A DNA stretch of 64,000 nucleotides, taken from the NCBI GenBank assembly GCA_030691075.1, contig JAUYFI010000085.1:27167-91166 (forward strand), read 5' to 3'. Made by a program: the position numbers and the translations under genes. Below the pieces are notes generated by a model. The model was not told the origin of the DNA. It ran no database searches and saw nothing but the letters and a program-made list of their open reading frames with translations. Origin of the DNA: Sulfurisoma sp. GTDB taxonomy: Bacteria > Pseudomonadota > Gammaproteobacteria > Burkholderiales > Rhodocyclaceae. Of the stretch, positions 49,089 to 57,091 are shown one piece after another. Position 1 is the first letter of the stretch; the number at the start of each line of letters is the position of its first letter.

Positions 49089-49901
49089 ATGACCCCCGCC
49101 ACCACCCTGCTCAACGTCAACAGCATCGAGGTCATCTACAACCACGTGATCCTCGTGCTCAAGGGCGTGTCCTTCAGCGTTCCCGAGGGCGGCATCGTCG
49201 CGCTGCTGGGCGGCAACGGCGCCGGCAAGACCACGACGCTGCGCGCGGTGAGCAACCTGCTCGCCGGCGAGCGCGGCCAAGTGACCAAGGGCTCCATCGA
49301 GTTGCGTGGCGAGCGCATCGAGGCGCTGTCGCCGGCGGAACTGGTCAGGCGCGGTGTCATCCAGGTCATGGAAGGCCGCCACTGCTTTGGGCATCTCACC
49401 ATCGAGGAAAACCTGCTGACCGGCGCCTATACGCGCCGCGACGGCAAGGCCGCCGTCGCCGCCACGCTGGAAAAGGTCTACGCCTACTTCCCGGGTCTCA
49501 AGAATCGGCGCACCAGCCAGGCGGCCTACACCTCCGGCGGCGAACAGCAGATGACCGCCATCGGCCGCGCGCTGATGGCCAACCCGAACATGGTGCTGCT
49601 CGACGAGCCATCGATGGGACTGGCGCCACAAATCGTGGACGAGGTCTTTTCCATCGTCAAGGACTTGAACCAGAAGGAAGGCGTCACCTTCCTGCTCGCC
49701 GAGCAGAACACCAACATGGCGCTGCGCTACGCCGACTTCGGCTACATCCTCGAGAACGGCCGCGTCGTCATGGAAGGCGTCGCCGCGGACTTGCGCAACA
49801 ACGAGGACGTCAAGGAGTTCTATCTCGGCATTTCCAGCCAGGGCCGCAAGAGTTTCCGCGACATCAAGAATTACCGCCGCCGAAAGCGCTGGCTGGCATG
49901 A
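49089..49901 (+). CDS. Liv-type ABC transporter ATP-binding protein (LivF-like)
   Basis: 270-aa second ATPase of the importer. Walker A GGNGAGKTT, Q-loop region GVIQVMEGRHCFGHLTIEENLLTGAY, signature-like YTSGGEQQMTAIGRALM, Walker B MVLLDEPSMGLAP and H-loop replaced by LLAEQNTNMA, as in LivF. A basic C-terminal tail (YRRRKRWLA) extends beyond typical LivF. Its stop overlaps the start of the PaaK-like ligase. Confidence 0.92.
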   Translation: MTPATTLLNVNSIEVIYNHVILVLKGVSFSVPEGGIVALLGGNGAGKTTTLRAVSNLLAGERGQVTKGSIELRGERIEALSPAELVRRGVIQVMEGRHCFGHLTIEENLLTGAYTRRDGKAAVAATLEKVYAYFPGLKNRRTSQAAYTSGGEQQMTAIGRALMANPNMVLLDEPSMGLAPQIVDEVFSIVKDLNQKEGVTFLLAEQNTNMALRYADFGYILENGRVVMEGVAADLRNNEDVKEFYLGISSQGRKSFRDIKNYRRRKRWLA

Positions 49902-51121
49902 GCGAGTTCTTCGACTCCCTCGAAACCCGCTCGGCCGACGAAAGAAAGTCGGCGCTGGCGGCACGGCTGCCGCGGCAAATTTCCCGCGCCAAGGCAGCGC
50001 CGTATTTCGCCGAGTCGCTCAGGCATGTCGACGCGGCGGCAGTGACTTCGCGCGCCGCGCTGGCGCGGCTGCCGGTGATCCGCAAGCACCAGCTGATCGA
50101 ACTGCAGAAGGCCCACCGGCCCTTCGGCGGCCTCGTCGCCACGGTGCGCGCCGGGCTGGCGCGCATCCATGCCTCGCCCGGGCCGATCTACGAACCCGAG
50201 GGGCGCGGCGCCGACTACTGGCGCACGGCGCGGGCGCTGTTCGCCGCGGGCTTCCGTGGCGGCGACCTGATCCACAACAGTTTCTCCTATCACATGACGC
50301 CGGGCGCCTGGATCCTCGAGGCCGGCGCGCAGGCGCTGGGCTGCGCCGTCTTTCCCGGCGGCGTCGGCCAGACCGAGCAGCAAGCGCAGGCCATGGCCGA
50401 CCTGCAGCCGGACGGCTACGTCGGCACGCCGTCTTTCCTGCGCATCCTGCTGGAAAAGACCGACGAACTGGGACTGGCCATTCCCTCGCTGAAAAAGGCG
50501 CTGGTCTCGGGCGAGGCCTTCCTGCCGCCGGTGCGCGAGGCACTGCGCGCGCGCGGCGTCGATGGCTACCAGGCCTACGCGACGGCCGATCTCGGCGTCA
50601 TCGCCTACGAGACCGTCGCGCGCGAAGGCCTGGTCGTCGATGAGGATGTCATCGTCGAGATCGTCCGTCCCGGCAGCGGCGACCCGGTGGCCGAGGGCGA
50701 GGTCGGCGAGGTGGTCGTCACCGTTTTCAATCCCGACTACCCGCTGGTGCGCTTCGGCACCGGCGACCTTTCCGCCATCCTGCCCGGCGTCTCGCCCTGC
50801 GGCCGCACGAATATGCGGATCAAGGGCTGGCTCGGCCGCGCCGACCAGACCACCAAGGTCAAGGGCATGTTCGTCCATCCCGAGCAGGTCGATGCCGTGC
50901 TCAAGCGCCATCCCGAAATCCGCCGCGCCCGGCTGGTGGTGACCAATCCCGACAGCCGCGATGCGATGACCCTGCACTGCGAGGGGGCGGGTAACGCCAC
51001 GTTTGCCGCCGCCGTCGCCGAGTCGCTGCGCGAACTCACCAAGCTGCGCGGCGAGGTAGCTTTCGTCGCCAGCCTGCCAAACGACGGCAAGGTGATCAGC
51101 GACGAGAGGAAGTTTGACTGA
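49898..51121 (+). CDS. Phenylacetate-CoA ligase-like (PaaK family) AMP-dependent ligase
   Basis: 407 aa. PaaK-like N-terminus (ARLPRQISRAKAAPYFAESLR), then GADYWRTARALFAAGFRGGD, FPGGVGQTEQQAQAM, YVGTPSFLRILLEK, KALVSGEAFLPPVREALRARG, GYQAYATADLGVIAYE and C-terminal YPLVRFGTGDLSAI and GRADQTTKVKGMFVHPEQV. The family activates aryl acids to CoA thioesters, but the substrate of this subgroup is unknown. A second CoA ligase in one transporter operon suggests two related substrates or successive steps. A copy of the short repeat codes RKSALAAR near its N-terminus. Confidence 0.88.
   Translation: MSEFFDSLETRSADERKSALAARLPRQISRAKAAPYFAESLRHVDAAAVTSRAALARLPVIRKHQLIELQKAHRPFGGLVATVRAGLARIHASPGPIYEPEGRGADYWRTARALFAAGFRGGDLIHNSFSYHMTPGAWILEAGAQALGCAVFPGGVGQTEQQAQAMADLQPDGYVGTPSFLRILLEKTDELGLAIPSLKKALVSGEAFLPPVREALRARGVDGYQAYATADLGVIAYETVAREGLVVDEDVIVEIVRPGSGDPVAEGEVGEVVVTVFNPDYPLVRFGTGDLSAILPGVSPCGRTNMRIKGWLGRADQTTKVKGMFVHPEQVDAVLKRHPEIRRARLVVTNPDSRDAMTLHCEGAGNATFAAAVAESLRELTKLRGEVAFVASLPNDGKVISDERKFD
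49944..49967 (+). repeat. Dispersed short repeat, copy 5 (inside PaaK-like gene)
   Basis: GAAAGTCGGCGCTGGCG then GCACGGC, read in a different frame from the lysA and prmC copies (RKSALAAR). Confidence 0.6.
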
Positions 51122-51179
51122 GCGGGTCCGGTCATCGGCGCATGTATTCAACTTGTTGTGGAATGCCCATGCCCATGCC

Positions 51180-51200
51180 GATGCGCATATAATGCGCATC
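51180..51200 (+). promoter_or_regulatory. Operator over the -10 box of ccdAB
   Basis: Perfect inverted repeat GATGCGCAT-ATA-ATGCGCATC whose centre contains TATAAT (51188-51193). It lies 11 nt before the ccdA ATG with GGAGGTG between, as expected for toxin-antitoxin autoregulation. Confidence 0.75.
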
Positions 51201-51211
51201 GGAGGTGTGCG

Positions 51212-51463
51212 ATGAAAGCGACATTCAATAGCGAAGCGCGGAAACGCCCGGTAAATCTGACTCTGAATGAAGATCTGGTTGTTCAAGTGCGTGGCCTGAC
51301 CAACAACCTCTCCGGAGTGGTCGAGTCGCTACTTGCCGACTATGTCGAGCACGAGCGCCAGCAGCGTATTGCCAAGGCCAGAACTCTGGAGGCGACCGTT
51401 TCCATGTGGAATGCATTCAACGCCAAGCATGGATCATTCGCTGATGAGTATTCATCCCTTTGA
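51212..51463 (+). CDS. ccdA: CcdA-type antitoxin
   Basis: 83 aa from ATG 51212 with GGAGGTG upstream. The N-terminal ribbon-helix-helix (RPVNLTLNEDLVVQVRGLTNNLSGVVESLLADYV) would bind the upstream palindrome. The C-terminal part (ATVSMWNAFNAKHGSFADEYSSL) resembles the unstructured CcdA tail that wraps the toxin. Partner of the next gene, 9 nt downstream. Base composition is clearly more AT-rich than neighbours, suggesting transfer. Confidence 0.9.
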   Translation: MKATFNSEARKRPVNLTLNEDLVVQVRGLTNNLSGVVESLLADYVEHERQQRIAKARTLEATVSMWNAFNAKHGSFADEYSSL

Positions 51464-51472
51464 CCCGGCGCC

Positions 51473-51793
51473 ATGGCTCAATTCGATGTTCATCGGAATA
51501 CGGGAAGGCACCGGGACGATATCCCCTATGTGGTGCTCGTCCAGTCGTCGTTGTATGACAGTTACCGGCGCCGGGTAGTTGTACCCCTGGTGAGAAAGTC
51601 CGTGCTCGGGAAGGTAAGCAACCCGCGATTCAACCCCACCTTCAAAATCCAGAATGTTCAAGTGATCTTGCACCCGCTTGAAATAGTCTCGGTTCCAAAC
51701 GAGCAACTGGGTGAATATGTCGAATCCCTGAGTTCGGAGGGCAGCCGTATCATGGACGCCCTTGATGAATTACTGACTCAAGCTTGGGGATAA
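51473..51793 (+). CDS. ccdB: CcdB-type toxin (gyrase poison family)
   Basis: 106 aa: MAQFDVHRNTGRHRDDIPYVVLVQSSLYDS ... RRRVVVPLV, the CcdB/MazF-fold start, and a C-terminal helix ending in DALDELLTQAWG. In F-plasmid CcdB the last residues Trp-Gly-Ile act on gyrase; here the end is AWG, keeping Trp-Gly but lacking the final Ile. Forms a two-gene toxin-antitoxin operon with ccdA, here chromosomal between unrelated genes. Confidence 0.88.
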   Translation: MAQFDVHRNTGRHRDDIPYVVLVQSSLYDSYRRRVVVPLVRKSVLGKVSNPRFNPTFKIQNVQVILHPLEIVSVPNEQLGEYVESLSSEGSRIMDALDELLTQAWG

Positions 51794-51862
51794 ACGGCGA
51801 TATCGAATGCTCGGCGGCTTGCGCTGGGCTGCCGCCGTAGACCTGCGCCCGCCACCGCACTG

Positions 51863-53014
51863 ATGGAACTGATCAACCCCCGTACCTTTCTCGTCGTTGC
51901 CAACTTGCTCGGCATGCTCTGCGCGCTGGTGCTTTGGGTCCAGGCTCGCAGCTTTCCCGACGACATCGAAGGTTTGCGCGATTGGGCCAAGGCCGTCTTC
52001 CTGATCGGCTGCGCTTCGGGCCTGGCCTCGATGCGCCACATGCTGCCCGATGCCGTGTCCATCATCGCCGCCAGCGGCATGCTCCTGCTCGGCCAGTTCC
52101 TGCTGGTCATCGGTCTGCAGCGCTATAACGGCAGGAAGCCGTTCTGGCGGCCGACGCTCGATGTGATCGGCGCGGTGCTCATCCTCCTCATCTGGCTGAC
52201 CTATGGTGCTCATAACTATCAGGGGCGCATCTTCATCATGGCGCTGGCGCACATCGGGTTCTTTTCCTTCGGCGCGCTGCTGGCATGGCAAGCCGAGCCC
52301 AAAGGCTTCGGCAGTCGCTTCCTGACCGTGGTTTTCCTGCTGGGCGTTGTCGTCGCCGTCTGGCGTGTCGCCACGCTGTCGGCAACGGTCGACGAGGCCG
52401 ACGAGATTTTTGATTACAACCTGATCCAGCAGGTGTATCTCGGCATGTTCTCGCTCGGCGTGCTCGGCCTGTCGATAGGCTTCATTCTGCTGGCCAACGA
52501 GCGGCTGCGCGTCGAACTCGAGTTCATGGCGACGCGCGATCCCATGACCGGCGCGTTCAACCGCCGTGCATTTTTCAGCCGTGCTGCCGTCGAATGGGCG
52601 CGTGGCATGCGTTCGCGCCGGCCGTTGGCGGTGATTGCGGCGGACATCGATTTTTTCAAGAAGGTGAACGACACACACGGCCACCACATCGGCGACCTGG
52701 TCATCAAGGATTACGCCAGGCGCGCGGCGCAAATGCTGCGCCTACCGGACATCTTCGCGCGATTTGGTGGTGAGGAATTCGTAATGTTGCTGCCCGAGAC
52801 CAGCCTGGCCGAAGCCCAACACGTCGCGGAACGCATTCGGCATGAAGTCGGAACGCACCGCGACAAGGCGCTTCCGCCCTACACGGTGAGCCTCGGCGTG
52901 GCGGTGGCGCAGGGCAATGCCGGGCAGGCGGCCGACATCGAGGCATTGGTCGCCGAGGCCGACGCGGCGCTATACCGGGCCAAGCAGGGCGGCCGCAACC
53001 GCGTCGAGGTGTAG
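51863..53014 (+). CDS. Membrane-bound diguanylate cyclase (GGDEF)
   Basis: 383 aa. Six or so transmembrane helices in residues 1-205 form an uncharacterised sensor region. The GGDEF domain runs from about 215: RDPMTGAFNRRAFF, AADIDFFKKVNDTHGHHIGD and the active-site loop RFGGEEF, a catalytically competent variant. An RxxD product-inhibition site (RLPD) lies five residues before GGEEF. It makes cyclic di-GMP from two GTP, with likely feedback inhibition; c-di-GMP commonly governs pili and biofilm. Confidence 0.93.
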   Translation: MELINPRTFLVVANLLGMLCALVLWVQARSFPDDIEGLRDWAKAVFLIGCASGLASMRHMLPDAVSIIAASGMLLLGQFLLVIGLQRYNGRKPFWRPTLDVIGAVLILLIWLTYGAHNYQGRIFIMALAHIGFFSFGALLAWQAEPKGFGSRFLTVVFLLGVVVAVWRVATLSATVDEADEIFDYNLIQQVYLGMFSLGVLGLSIGFILLANERLRVELEFMATRDPMTGAFNRRAFFSRAAVEWARGMRSRRPLAVIAADIDFFKKVNDTHGHHIGDLVIKDYARRAAQMLRLPDIFARFGGEEFVMLLPETSLAEAQHVAERIRHEVGTHRDKALPPYTVSLGVAVAQGNAGQAADIEALVAEADAALYRAKQGGRNRVEV

Positions 53015-53016
53015 CG

Positions 53017-54234
53017 ATGGCGCGGCGATCCCTTTCCCCCGACTCCTCCGGCCCGCTGGCCGGCCTGCGCGTTCTCGACCTCACCCGCCTGCTGCCGGGG
53101 CCGGTCGCCACGCTGCACCTGGCCGACCTCGGCGCCGATGTCATCAAGATCGAAGACACCGGTGCCGGCGATTACACGCGCAGCATGGGCGTCGGCGCCG
53201 CCCCCGGCGAGGACAGCTACTTCTTCCGCATCGTCAATCGCAACAAGCGCGGCCTGCGCCTCGATCTCAAGCAGGCGGCGGGAGTGGAAGTCTTCCTGCG
53301 CCTGGCGCGCGACGCCGACGTGATCGTCGAGAGCTTCCGCCCCGGCGTCGTCGACAAGCTCGGCGTCGGTTATGCGGCGGTGAGCGCCATCAATCCGAAG
53401 ATCGTCTATTGCGCCATCACCGGCTACGGCCAGACCGGGCCGTGGCGCAGCCATGCCGGGCACGACATCAACTACGTTGCCACCGCCGGTGTGCTCGACC
53501 AGATCGGCGTGGCCGGCGGTCCGCCGGCGCTGCCCAACTTCCAGATCGGCGACCTGCTCGGCGGCGCGCTGACGGGGCTCGCCGGTATCCTCGCCGGGGT
53601 GATCGCGGCGCGGGCGACGGGGCAGGGGCGCTATGTCGACGTCTCGATGACCGACGCCGTCTTCGCCCACGCCTATTCGCCGCTGCTCTCGGTGCTGAGC
53701 CGGGGCCGCACGCTGCCGCGCGGCGAGGACGCGCTCTCCGGCGGCCTGCCGGGCTACGGCCTCTACCGCACGCAGGATGGCCGCTATCTTGCTGTCGGTG
53801 CGTTGGAGCCCAAGTTCTGGCGCCTGTTCTGCGCCACCCTTGGCCGGCCCGACTTCGAGCCCTACGGCCTGGATGCCGGCCGCGAGGGCGCGCGCGTCAA
53901 GGCGCAGCTGGCCGACATGATCGCGCGGCAGCCGCTGGCCCACTGGGCGAGGCTGTTCGGCAACGTCGATTGCGGCGTGACGCCAGCGCCGACTTTCGAG
54001 GAAGCGATGACGCATCCGCAATTGCGCTCGCGCGGCATGCTGATCGAGCATGACGGCTTGCCGCAGTTCGCGCCGCCGCTGAAGATGAGCGGCTTCGACT
54101 TCGCCGTGCGCCGCGCCGCGCCAAAAGTTCCCAAAGGGACGCAGAGCGCTGGCGCTGACGACACGGCGATCCTGCGCGAGGCGGGCTACGTGGAATCCGA
54201 AATTGCGGAGTTGCGGGCGGCTGGCACAATCTAG
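53017..54234 (+). CDS. Family III CoA-transferase / alpha-methylacyl-CoA racemase-like protein
   Basis: 405-aa CaiB/BaiF-family enzyme: GLRVLDLTRLLPGPVATLHLADLGADVIKIED, NRNKRGLRLDLKQAAG, VESFRPGVVDKLGVGY, and the segment AGHDINYVATAGVLDQIG. The GHDINY histidine/aspartate neighbourhood resembles alpha-methylacyl-CoA racemase more than carnitine or formyl-CoA transferase. This would suit breakdown of methyl-branched or isoprenoid acyl-CoAs, but the assignment within the family is inferred. Two copies of the short repeat lie near the 3' end; the second extends a loop (KVPKGTQSAGADDTA). Confidence 0.88.
   Translation: MARRSLSPDSSGPLAGLRVLDLTRLLPGPVATLHLADLGADVIKIEDTGAGDYTRSMGVGAAPGEDSYFFRIVNRNKRGLRLDLKQAAGVEVFLRLARDADVIVESFRPGVVDKLGVGYAAVSAINPKIVYCAITGYGQTGPWRSHAGHDINYVATAGVLDQIGVAGGPPALPNFQIGDLLGGALTGLAGILAGVIAARATGQGRYVDVSMTDAVFAHAYSPLLSVLSRGRTLPRGEDALSGGLPGYGLYRTQDGRYLAVGALEPKFWRLFCATLGRPDFEPYGLDAGREGARVKAQLADMIARQPLAHWARLFGNVDCGVTPAPTFEEAMTHPQLRSRGMLIEHDGLPQFAPPLKMSGFDFAVRRAAPKVPKGTQSAGADDTAILREAGYVESEIAELRAAGTI
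53975..53997 (-). repeat. Dispersed short repeat, copy 6 (inside CoA-transferase gene, antisense)
   Basis: Reverse strand GAAAGTCGGCGCTGGCG then TCACGC; coding strand gives TPAPTF. Confidence 0.5.
54123..54168 (+). repeat. Dispersed short repeat, long form (inside CoA-transferase gene)
   Basis: AAAAGT and GCTGGCGCTGACGACACGGCG flank a short insert TCCCAAAGGGACGCAGAGC with complementary CCC/GGG, comparable to the long form in lolB. Confidence 0.5.
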
Positions 54235-54236
54235 CC

Positions 54237-55142
54237 ATGGCGATCGCCTTGGCTCTGCTGCCCGACTTTCTGCTGATCCTGCTTGGCTCCGGCTTACGCC
54301 GCTGGCTGCACCTGGGCGACCATTTCTGGAGCGGTCTGGAAAAGCTGGTCTACTTCGTGCTCTTCCCGGCGCTGCTGTTCAACGCGCTGGCCCGTGCCGA
54401 CCTGGCGTGGAGCAGTGCCGCGCCGCTGGTGGCGACGACGGCGCTGTCGATGATCGCCGGCATGCTGCTCGGCGGCGCGGCGCGCTGGCTGTTTCCGCTG
54501 TCGGCGCTATCGTCGATTTCCTTCGCCTCGCAGTTCCAGTGCGCCTTCCGCTTCAACAGCTACATCGGCTTCGCCGTGGCAGCCAAGCTGCACGGCACGG
54601 CGGGCATCGCGGCGATGGGGCTGGTTACCGGGGCCATGGTGCCGCTGGTGAATATCGCGGCGGTCGGCATGCTGGCGCGGCACGGCGGCGTGAGCCTCTG
54701 GCGCGAGCTGGCCCGCAACCCCCTGGTGCTGGCCACGCTCGCCGGGCTGCTGTGGAATATGGCGGGTTTGGGCCTGCCGGCGCCGCTCGGCCACTTTCTC
54801 GGCCGCCTGGCCGAGGCGGCCATCGCGCTCGGGCTGCTGGCGGTGGGCTCGGCGCTGCGCCTGCGCGGCCGCCCGGGCGGCGGTTACGCCGCGGCCGGTT
54901 GGTTCCTCGGCGTCAAGCTCGCGGCCGTGCCCCTGGCGGCGCTCGGCATCGCGCGGCTGTTCGGCTTGTCGGGACTCTACTTCGATATCGCGCTGGCCTT
55001 CGCCGCGCTGCCGACGGCGAGCTCGGCCTACATCCTCGCCCAGCGCATGGGCGGCGATGGCGCCAGCGTCGCCTGGCTGATTTCGGCCTCCACGCTGGCG
55101 GCGATGCTGACGCTACCCCTTTGGCTTGCCTTTGCCCGTTGA
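54237..55142 (+). CDS. AEC-family (auxin efflux carrier-like) transporter
   Basis: 301 aa with about ten hydrophobic helices. Family features are the N-terminal hairpin (LLPDFLLILLGSGLRRWLHLGDHFW), FAVAAKLHGTAGIAAMGLVTGAM, and the C-terminal block YFDIALAFAALPTASSAYILAQRMGGDG. Members export organic anions such as malate or malonate. It begins 2 nt after the CoA-transferase stop and ends 30 bases inside the convergent phaM gene. Confidence 0.9.
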   Translation: MAIALALLPDFLLILLGSGLRRWLHLGDHFWSGLEKLVYFVLFPALLFNALARADLAWSSAAPLVATTALSMIAGMLLGGAARWLFPLSALSSISFASQFQCAFRFNSYIGFAVAAKLHGTAGIAAMGLVTGAMVPLVNIAAVGMLARHGGVSLWRELARNPLVLATLAGLLWNMAGLGLPAPLGHFLGRLAEAAIALGLLAVGSALRLRGRPGGGYAAAGWFLGVKLAAVPLAALGIARLFGLSGLYFDIALAFAALPTASSAYILAQRMGGDGASVAWLISASTLAAMLTLPLWLAFAR

Positions 55143-55520
55143 GGCGCTCGCATCCTTGGCGGCAGGCTCGGTAGCCGGCGCTGCGGCAGGCGCCGCGGCC
55201 GCGACGCCCCCGGCCTGCTGCATGAAGTTCCAGGGCCACATTGCCGGATTGGCGAAGGGATTGGCGTCGGCGCCGCCGGCGGACTGGCTGATCGCCTGCA
55301 TCGTGGCCAGGGTGTTCTTCTGCATCTCCAGTCCCTGGATGGTCATCTGCAGCATCGACAGGTTGGTGCGCAGCCAGCCCTCGACAGCCTTGAGGTCGGC
55401 GATGCGGCGCTCGAGTTCGTTGGTATCGACCGTGGGCGTGACCATGCCCGGCAACTGAAAGCCCATGTTGCCCCACATGGACTTGAGGAAGTCGAGTGGT
55501 TCCTGTGCGTTCTCGGCCAT
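55113..55520 (-). CDS. phaM: Polyhydroxyalkanoate granule-associated protein PhaM
   Basis: 135 aa. N-terminal PFMWGNMGF-like block (DFLKSMWGNMGFQLPGMVTPT), helical coiled region (ELERRIADLKAVEGWLRTNLSMLQMTIQGLE) and a variable alanine/proline/lysine-rich tail (TGKGKPKG) that in Cupriavidus PhaM binds DNA. ANPAMWPWNFMQQA is also typical. PhaM activates PHA synthase and links granules to the nucleoid for segregation. The 3' 30 bases overlap the convergent transporter gene. Confidence 0.85.
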   Translation of the reverse strand: MAENAQEPLDFLKSMWGNMGFQLPGMVTPTVDTNELERRIADLKAVEGWLRTNLSMLQMTIQGLEMQKNTLATMQAISQSAGGADANPFANPAMWPWNFMQQAGGVAAAAPAAAPATEPAAKDASASTGKGKPKG

Positions 55521-55652
55521 GACGGATCTCCTTCAAATAGGTGGGGCATTCTACGCCCGCCGGCCGCGCCGCGGCTGACGGCCGTTCATGGCATCGTGCT
55601 AGACTCGCGCCCAAAAAAGCGTGCCCGAGATCGGGCCATCCGGAGACCGCAA

Positions 55653-56291
55653 ATGCTGAAACTATTCGTCGTCGAAGACCATGCGCTGGTGCGCGAGGGC
55701 CTGATGCTGGCCCTGCAGGCACTGGCGGTCGACGGCGAGCCGGCCGAGGTCCGGGGCGCCGCCGCGGCCGACGAGGCGCTGGCGCTGCTCGGCGACGACG
55801 CGAACATCGACCTGATCCTGCTCGACGTGATGCTCCCGGGAACCGGCGGGCTGGCGCTGCTGGGGGCGCTGCGCAAGCGCCATCCCGCGGTGCCGGTGCT
55901 GATGCTGTCGGCGCTCGACGACCCGGAAACCGTGCGCCGCGCCATGCGCCAGGGCGCGGCCGGCTTCGTGTCCAAGTCCAGTTCGACCGATACCCTGCTC
56001 GGCGCGGTGCGCGAGGTACTGGCCGGCGGCCGCTACCTGCCGCCGCAATTCGCCGACGCGCCGCCGCCCGCGCGCGGCAACATCCAGACCCGCTTCCGCC
56101 TCACCGCCGCGCAGATGCGCGTGCTCGAACTGCTGGTCGAGGGTAAGCCCAACCGCGAGATCGCCGAGGTGATTGGTGTCACCGAAGGCACGGTGAAGAT
56201 CCACGTTTCCGCGATCTTCAAGTCGCTCGACGTGTCGAATCGCTCCCAGGCCCTGCTGGTGGCGGGGCGCCATGGGCTGAAAGCCCGATAG
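55653..56291 (+). CDS. NarL/FixJ-family response regulator
   Basis: 212 aa from ATG 55653 (MLKLFVVEDHALVREGL). Receiver domain with phospho-acceptor aspartate in DLILLDVMLPG, LMLSALDD and the lysine of GFVSKSSS. C-terminal LuxR-type helix-turn-helix LTAAQMRVLELLVEGKPNREIAEVIGVTEGTVKIHVSAIFKSLDV. No sensor kinase is adjacent, so it is an orphan in this window. Confidence 0.92.
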   Translation: MLKLFVVEDHALVREGLMLALQALAVDGEPAEVRGAAAADEALALLGDDANIDLILLDVMLPGTGGLALLGALRKRHPAVPVLMLSALDDPETVRRAMRQGAAGFVSKSSSTDTLLGAVREVLAGGRYLPPQFADAPPPARGNIQTRFRLTAAQMRVLELLVEGKPNREIAEVIGVTEGTVKIHVSAIFKSLDVSNRSQALLVAGRHGLKAR

Positions 56292-56293
56292 GC

Positions 56294-56989
56294 TCAGGCC
56301 GCCATTGCCGGTTCGGTATGCATTGCCGCGGCCCTGGCCGGAATCGTGGCGCGCGGCGCGGTATCTTTCGTGATCGCGTGGTCGATGGAAATCTGCAACA
56401 GTTCCAGCACCTGATGGGCCACGCCGCGCGCGGCGTTGGCCAGCGGCGTCGGCAGCGCGGCGGGGATTTCCTTCTGCAGCAGAACCTTCGACGCTGAAAG
56501 CGAGAACACCGGTTCGAGCAGGCGGTCGCGGTAGGGAGCGAGCATGTCCTGCACGGTCTTTTCGGCGGCCTCGCGCTGCCAGGCGTTGGTCGGCCACTGC
56601 GTCGGGATGGCGTAGGCGCGCGGGAACATCTCGAGGTCACGCACGACGGTGCGGATGTCCTCGTGTGAATCGCGGAAGGGCAGCAGCACGAGGTCGGCCA
56701 CGCCGTAGAGCTTGCGGTCCATCTCGCTGCGGTTGCCGCCGCCGTCGATCACGCCCATCCAGGCCTGGAGGGAGCGGATCTTGTCGGTGACCTTGGTGAG
56801 CGCCTCGCGGGTGCGGGCATCGGCGACGAGGTAGCGGCGCCCGGCGGGATCGAGTGGTTCGCGCCAGGTGTCGGTGAGCACGCAGACCGAGCGCTGACCG
56901 AGTAGCCCGAGGCCCTGGCACAGCATGTGCGAAAGCGTGGTCTTGCCGGTGCCGCCCTTGTTGCCGATAACGCAGATGATGTCCGCCAT
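56294..56989 (-). CDS. ParA/MinD-like P-loop ATPase
   Basis: 231 aa from ATG 56989. Deviant Walker A is VIGNKGGTGKTTLSH with the signature lysine; later motifs are WMGVIDGGGNRSEMDRKLYGVADLVLLPFRDS in place of the usual D-x-P-P block. Belongs to the ParA/MinD/VirC1 group that positions DNA or protein cargo. No parB or minE partner adjoins. It ends two bases from the convergent response regulator and lies near phaM; a role in granule or cargo positioning is possible but only inferred. Confidence 0.85.
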   Translation of the reverse strand: MADIICVIGNKGGTGKTTLSHMLCQGLGLLGQRSVCVLTDTWREPLDPAGRRYLVADARTREALTKVTDKIRSLQAWMGVIDGGGNRSEMDRKLYGVADLVLLPFRDSHEDIRTVVRDLEMFPRAYAIPTQWPTNAWQREAAEKTVQDMLAPYRDRLLEPVFSLSASKVLLQKEIPAALPTPLANAARGVAHQVLELLQISIDHAITKDTAPRATIPARAAAMHTEPAMAA

Positions 56990-57091
56990 GTCTATCCTCC
57001 ACACGCCCGAAGCCGGATGGGCGTGTCAGGCTGGGATTATTGGGGAAGGCGGGGCGGGGTGATGGGGGGAAATGCGGCGTAATCGCGGGTT

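Noticed and set aside
47709-49964. Minus-strand open frame of 751 codons
   Set aside because: Antisense to the ABC binding-protein and LivF genes, both of which have full family motifs and ribosome sites.
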